A stretch of DNA of 9,251 bases. Origin: CAZVXI01 sp964631295. GTDB taxonomy: Bacteria > Planctomycetota > Phycisphaerae > Phycisphaerales > SM1A02. The position numbers were made by a program, and so were the translations under genes. This document shows, piece by piece, positions 5,945 to 9,251 of this stretch (positions are counted from its first letter, which is position 1; every line of letters begins with the position of its first letter). The notes below the pieces were generated by a model. That model made no database searches. It worked only from the letters and a program-made list of their open reading frames with translations, and had not been told where the DNA came from. The stretch spans positions 1 to 9,251 of the forward strand of contig CAZVXI010000128.1 of NCBI GenBank assembly GCA_964631295.1. Reading direction: 5' to 3'.

Positions 5945-6034
5945 ACGGAATCGGGTGTTCGACCAACGGAATCATGCATGCTGCGTGCCAGACTGTTGTC
6001 GACCATGTGCGCGCATCGCGTGAGTCCGAACACA

Positions 6035-7525
6035 TCACACAGCCACAACGCAGACGGGCTCGGTCATCTCCGGGACAAGCGACCGCACAACTGCCGAGAT
6101 GTGGCTCGGATCATCCCGGTACGACAACTGCGAGGTTGCATGGATGATGTGCTCAATGTACGTGCTGTCTGGCGGTTGCTGTTGCCAGATGTGTATATCC
6201 GGGTGACGTGTCTGCGTCATGCGCTCAGCATCAAATGAGAGATCTTCATGCAGCTTTTCGCCAGGTCTCGGCCCGGTGAAAACCACCGGCATGCAGCCGA
6301 CAGCATCATCTTCGCGGCGCGTCGTTGTTCTACTCCTGATTGGCGTGAGACCGTGCGCGTCGATGAACCGATCCGCAAGGTCGGCGATGTTGATCGGATC
6401 ACCCATATCGAGCAGGAACACCTCGCCGCACGGCGCTGCAGGATCCTGCAACGTGGCAGACTGCATGACCAGTGATGCTGCTTCCGGAATCGTCATGAAG
6501 TATCGCGTCATATCCGGATGCGTGACGGTGATGGGGCCGCCGTCTGCAATCTGGCGCGACCATGTCTCAAGCACGGAACCTGCCGAACCCAGCACGTTGC
6601 CAAAGCGCACCATCGAGAAAGACGTCGGCGAATGCACGTGCACGTGCTGCACGTAGAGTTCTGCAAGCCGTTTCGTTGCGCCCATGATCGATGACGGGTT
6701 GACGGCCTTGTCAGTCGAGATCATCACGAAACGCTCGACACCGACGATGTGCGCTGCGTCAGCGACGGATTTGGTTCCCTGCACGTTGTTGCGCACCGCA
6801 GCGAGCGGGTGGTCTTCCATCATCGGAACGTGCTTGTGGGCCGCTGCGTGAAAGATGATGTCGGGTCGAAGATCCGCCACGTGCCGCAGCGTCGCACGGT
6901 CGTCCACAACATCGTGCAACAGCGCGGTGCGCGGCAAGGATGCATGCTGCCGCGCAATCTGCCGATCAATCTCGAACAGCGCATTCTCTGAACGATCAAC
7001 GCAGATGATGCGCGCCGGCTCGAATTTGGCAGCGATGCGCGCGAGTTCGGATCCGATCGACCCGCCTGCGCCGGTGATCAGGATCGTGCGGCCAGTGAGA
7101 ATATCACCCACAGCGTCTTCATCGATGCTTCGTGCAGGCCGGCCGAGGAGCGTGACCGGGTCGATGTCAAGCTGCGTTCGCGGCCCGATGCCTGCCAGTT
7201 GATCTTCGAGCGTGGGCATGAACCGGTCGGGGATTTCCAATCGTCGCAGTCGCGTGCGGATGCTTGTGATGCAATCGGTCATGATGGCGGGAAACGAGAC
7301 GAGCGCTGCGCCGGGTTTCCGCTGCGCGACGATCGCTTCGAGTTCGTTGAGCGTGCCAAGAATCGGCTGCTCGTGCTCGTGATCCTGATCGACGGCGTTG
7401 TCGGGAGGGGTGATCCAGCCGAGTGTGACAGGCCGCTCGTCGCCGAGCAGGTCGAGTTGTTGCTCCAGCCGGGCACAGTGCGACGGCGGGCCGATGATCA
7501 CGATCGTGCTTGCGATGCTGGTCAT
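6035..7525 (-). CDS. CapD/FlaA1-like nucleotide-sugar 4,6-dehydratase without membrane anchor
   Basis: A 496-residue extended short-chain dehydrogenase of the polysaccharide biosynthesis family (CapD, WbpM, PglF, FlaA1), expected to convert UDP-GlcNAc or a similar sugar to its 4-keto-6-deoxy form. Residues 1-135 are a Rossmann-like N-terminal domain (STIVIIGPP to LDIDPVTLLGRP), as in the long CapD-type enzymes. The NAD(P)-binding motif is GAGGSIG (152-158), followed by FHAAAHKHVPMMEDHP (225-240), STDKAVNP (270-277) and MGATKR (281-286). Met281 replaces the usual catalytic tyrosine, giving the Ser-Met-Lys triad known from WbpM-type enzymes. GPRPGEKLHEDL follows towards the C-terminus. Long family members normally begin with four transmembrane helices (about 600 residues in all); these are absent, so the protein should be soluble. 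The frame is open to 7573, but the ATG at 7525 starts directly at the first strand; neither start has a strong ribosome binding site. It lies 124 bp after the PopT-like gene. Confidence 0.9.
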   Translation of the reverse strand: MTSIASTIVIIGPPSHCARLEQQLDLLGDERPVTLGWITPPDNAVDQDHEHEQPILGTLNELEAIVAQRKPGAALVSFPAIMTDCITSIRTRLRRLEIPDRFMPTLEDQLAGIGPRTQLDIDPVTLLGRPARSIDEDAVGDILTGRTILITGAGGSIGSELARIAAKFEPARIICVDRSENALFEIDRQIARQHASLPRTALLHDVVDDRATLRHVADLRPDIIFHAAAHKHVPMMEDHPLAAVRNNVQGTKSVADAAHIVGVERFVMISTDKAVNPSSIMGATKRLAELYVQHVHVHSPTSFSMVRFGNVLGSAGSVLETWSRQIADGGPITVTHPDMTRYFMTIPEAASLVMQSATLQDPAAPCGEVFLLDMGDPINIADLADRFIDAHGLTPIRSRTTTRREDDAVGCMPVVFTGPRPGEKLHEDLSFDAERMTQTRHPDIHIWQQQPPDSTYIEHIIHATSQLSYRDDPSHISAVVRSLVPEMTEPVCVVAV

Positions 7526-7552
7526 GCGTGGTTGCCCAAATGGGGAGGCAAA

Positions 7553-7579
7553 GGCGCAAAATCGGCGCAACATTGTGCC
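7553..7579. promoter_or_regulatory. Operator-like repeats upstream of the dehydratase gene
   Basis: GGCGCAA occurs at 7553-7559 and again at 7564-7570, 11 bp (one helical turn) apart. The second copy forms an imperfect palindrome with TTGTGCC at 7573-7579. The cluster lies 27-54 bp upstream of the dehydratase start. It could be a protein-binding site, but no regulator gene is in view and chance remains possible. Confidence 0.25.
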
Positions 7580-7649
7580 AACTGCTGCTGCGTTATCGGC
7601 ATGGCCGCAACCCCCGGATCAGTCGATTCAGGTGAAGGATGCGTTCTGA

Positions 7650-8693
7650 TCACACGGGCCGGTGCGTTGGTTTCTCCCGGCCAATATGCGCGACCAGCCA
7701 CGAGAGCCCGAAAGCAGCGGCGGCGATCATCAGCGCGAGTGTGATCTCCCCGGCGGTGGGGGCAAATAGCGCGGTGGGGTAGTCAGCCGGTTCGATCAGC
7801 CGGCCTGTGGCCTGCATCAGCAGTTCACCATCGCGCTCGATGACGGTATCGCCTCGAAACGTTGAGCCAACGTCTGGCGCAACGCCTCGCTGGAACGGCC
7901 AGAGCCCGAGGACCGAGCCGAGCAGCAGCCCGAGCAGCGCGCCGAGCGTGGGTTTCTCGACATGCTCGAGCAGGAACTTGACGACGTTGCTCACCGTCGC
8001 GATGCCGACGACCACGCCGATGCCGACCGGAATCACGATGTGCATCGCATCGCCGACGAGGGTCCAGTCCTGATCGACAAGCCCGTCCTTGAGCATCGAT
8101 GCAGCGCCGAGCACGGCAATGTACTGGCCCATCACCAGCAGCAGGTAACTGCCGGAAATGCCTGGCAGGACCATCGCCGATGCCGCCGCCAGGCCTGCAA
8201 GGCCGTACATAAGATAACTGTGGCCGTCGGCATCGCTGCCTTCCCCGGGATTCACGAACGCAATCGCCGCCATACCCGCGATGCCGATCGCAACGCCGAC
8301 GAACGCGCCGATACTCGCCGGTCGCAGCATCGACCACAGCAGCGGCACACCGCCGAGTGTGAGCCCGATGAAGATGCTGTACATGATCCAGCGCTGTTCA
8401 ACCACAAGCGCGGTCATCGGCCCGGCGAGGCCGAAGAACGCTGTCAGTGCCGCGACGACGATGCAGCCGAGCAGCACAAGCGTCGGCAGTCGGAAGTGAA
8501 ACGTCGTGACTTCTGCCACGCCCCGGATGAACCGCGGGTACACACCTGTCGCGAGCAGCATCGTCCCGCCGGAGATGCCGGGCACCAGATTCGCGAGACC
8601 CATCAGGAAGCCGCCGATGAGTCCGCGCACGATCGCCAGTTCGCTGGTGGTCTGGGGATGATCCTCGCCGGGTTGTGCGGGTTGGCTGTTCAC
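7650..8693 (-). CDS. popT: DUF368 family membrane protein, PopT-type polyprenyl-phosphate translocase
   Basis: A 347-residue multi-pass membrane protein with the two hallmark re-entrant motifs of DUF368: GLANLVPGISGGTMLL (residues 32-47) and VLPGISGSYLLLVMGQY in the middle of the protein. About eight hydrophobic segments follow the polar N-terminus, and there is a periplasm-like loop near the C-terminus (RGDTVIERDGELLMQATGR). DUF368 proteins (PopT) are known to return undecaprenyl phosphate to the cytoplasmic face of the membrane for reuse in peptidoglycan and polysaccharide synthesis, which suits the sugar-nucleotide enzymes on either side. The frame contains no ATG before residue 31. I chose the GTG at 8693, which avoids overlap with the divergent galE start; the frame extends to another GTG at 8774, which would overlap galE by 43 bp but has an AAGGG-like sequence upstream. 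It is probably the first gene of the minus-strand set. Confidence 0.85.
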   Translation of the reverse strand: MNSQPAQPGEDHPQTTSELAIVRGLIGGFLMGLANLVPGISGGTMLLATGVYPRFIRGVAEVTTFHFRLPTLVLLGCIVVAALTAFFGLAGPMTALVVEQRWIMYSIFIGLTLGGVPLLWSMLRPASIGAFVGVAIGIAGMAAIAFVNPGEGSDADGHSYLMYGLAGLAAASAMVLPGISGSYLLLVMGQYIAVLGAASMLKDGLVDQDWTLVGDAMHIVIPVGIGVVVGIATVSNVVKFLLEHVEKPTLGALLGLLLGSVLGLWPFQRGVAPDVGSTFRGDTVIERDGELLMQATGRLIEPADYPTALFAPTAGEITLALMIAAAAFGLSWLVAHIGREKPTHRPV

Positions 8694-8716
8694 AGTCTGA
8701 TCATTGGCCGGTTCGT

Positions 8717-8725
8717 TGTTACACT
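8717..8725 (+). promoter_or_regulatory. Extended -10 promoter for a leaderless galE transcript
   Basis: TGTTACACT has the TGn extension followed by TACACT (four of six matches to TATAAT). The galE ATG begins seven bases after the last T, where transcription would be expected to start, and there is no Shine-Dalgarno sequence before the ATG. No convincing -35 is present, which is acceptable for extended -10 promoters. Confidence 0.4.
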
Positions 8726-8731
8726 CGCCGC

Positions 8732-9208
8732 ATGCATGTTCTGGTGACAGGCGGTGCAGGATACATCGGCTCACACGCAGCCCTTCGCCTGCTGCAAGAT
8801 GGCCACGCCGTTACAATTGTCGATGATCTGAGCCGCGGCCATCGGCAGATTGTTGACATCCTCAGCCCGCTCGGCGACCTGATCTTTGTCGAATCAGATC
8901 TTGGCGATGTTGCTCGCATCGCGCAAGTGCTGCGCGACCGATCGATTGATCTCGTCATGCACTTTGGCGCGAAGGCATACGTCGGTGAGTCTGTGCATCA
9001 ACCGCTCGCTTACTACCGCGCGAACACTGCCGCCTCGCTCGGGTTGCTGGAGGCGATGGAGCACGCGGGCGTGACGCGGCTGGTCTTCTCAAGCACATGC
9101 GCGACCTATGGCGAGCCGGCCGCAGAGCATGTTCCGATCAACGAGGCGTGCCCGCAGCAGCCGGTGAATCCGTACGGCCGATCCAAGTTGTTCACTGAAA
9201 CCTCCTGA
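8732..9208 (+). CDS. galE: UDP-glucose 4-epimerase, N-terminal half only (truncated)
   Basis: Starts at ATG 8732 with a textbook NAD-binding strand MHVLVTGGAGYIGSHAALRL, followed by VDDLSRGH, VMHFGAKAYVGESV, the YRANT segment, LVFSSTCATYGEP and the catalytic NPYGRSK (Tyr and Lys of YxxxK). These identify a UDP-galactose/UDP-glucose 4-epimerase of the GalE family, which interconverts UDP-sugars for surface polysaccharide or galactose metabolism. Full-length GalE has about 330 residues; here a TGA at 9206-9208 ends it at 158, just after the catalytic lysine, so the substrate-binding C-terminal domain is missing. The sequence after SKLFTET does not resemble the expected epimerase continuation in any frame. 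A rearrangement, a frameshift or an assembly error near 9198 is more likely than a functional short form. It is divergent from the PopT-like gene, with 38 bp between the starts. Confidence 0.85.
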   Translation: MHVLVTGGAGYIGSHAALRLLQDGHAVTIVDDLSRGHRQIVDILSPLGDLIFVESDLGDVARIAQVLRDRSIDLVMHFGAKAYVGESVHQPLAYYRANTAASLGLLEAMEHAGVTRLVFSSTCATYGEPAAEHVPINEACPQQPVNPYGRSKLFTETS

Positions 9209-9251
9209 ACCTGAACCCGCAAGACGTCGAGAGCCTGCTAAACGAAGCGCC
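9199..9251 (+). other. Short fragment of unrelated coding character after the galE break
   Basis: In the frame beginning at 9199, just after a stop, the translation reads NLLNLNPQDVESLLNEA to the window edge, with no start codon. LNPQDVESLLNEA resembles the N-terminal EIDALL-type motif of flagellar motor-switch proteins (FliM/FliY). With only about 17 residues this is a guess; it may simply be out-of-frame or frameshifted galE sequence. Confidence 0.2.

Noticed and set aside
7962..8747. Plus-strand open frame (261 codons) rich in His, Asp and Arg opposite the PopT-like gene
   Set aside because: The His/Asp/Arg-rich composition is what results from reading a hydrophobic membrane-protein gene in antisense. 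The DUF368 motifs on the minus strand are decisive.
1..9251. tRNA, rRNA, CRISPR array or riboswitch
   Set aside because: I saw no cloverleaf, rRNA-like, spaced-repeat or riboswitch pattern on either strand. This was by eye; a covariance-model scan would be needed to exclude small RNAs.

Overview
The window looks like a fragment of a moderately GC-rich bacterial chromosome, probably from a planctomycete (perhaps Phycisphaerae-like). That placement is an inference: it rests on the DUF1573-type lipoprotein, the run of large unrecognised secreted proteins and the general style of the genes. There is no rRNA or marker gene to confirm it.

Layout. (1) 1-1226, plus strand: the 3' part of a nitrilase-superfamily amidohydrolase, then a small alpha/beta hydrolase of the KANL3/TEX30 type. 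(2) 1203-4756, plus strand: a block of about 3.55 kb with its own promoter-like region, a (TTTC)7 microsatellite and a tightly packed set of exported proteins: a 487-residue helical protein, a 135-residue protein with 12 cysteines, a 356-residue protein, and the first 101 codons of a DUF1573 lipoprotein. (3) 4757-4928: a second copy of the 3' end of the alpha/beta hydrolase gene. (4) 4943-8693, minus strand: in transcription order, a DUF368/PopT-type polyprenyl-phosphate translocase, a CapD/FlaA1-type nucleotide-sugar dehydratase lacking the usual membrane anchor, an unrecognised 95-residue protein and a METTL7-like SAM methyltransferase. (5) 8732-9208, plus strand: a UDP-glucose 4-epimerase gene that stops after its first half, followed by a few dozen bases of unrelated character to the window end.

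The central observation is that block (2) is bracketed by a 139-bp direct repeat (1064-1202 and 4757-4895, two mismatches) taken from inside the alpha/beta hydrolase gene. The downstream copy continues in frame to what looks like the native C-terminus, ending 14 bp from the convergent methyltransferase stop. The upstream copy carries an altered seven-residue tail, and the DUF1573 gene is cut in mid-domain. The simplest reading is that foreign DNA was inserted into the hydrolase gene with duplication of 139 bp, as in a Campbell-type single crossover. A chimeric metagenome assembly could give the same picture. The break in galE near 9200 is a second suspicious junction.

Functionally, the minus-strand genes and galE suggest envelope polysaccharide synthesis: epimerase and dehydratase for sugar-nucleotide supply, PopT for recycling of the lipid carrier. 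The inserted block appears to encode a co-expressed set of exported proteins of unknown function.
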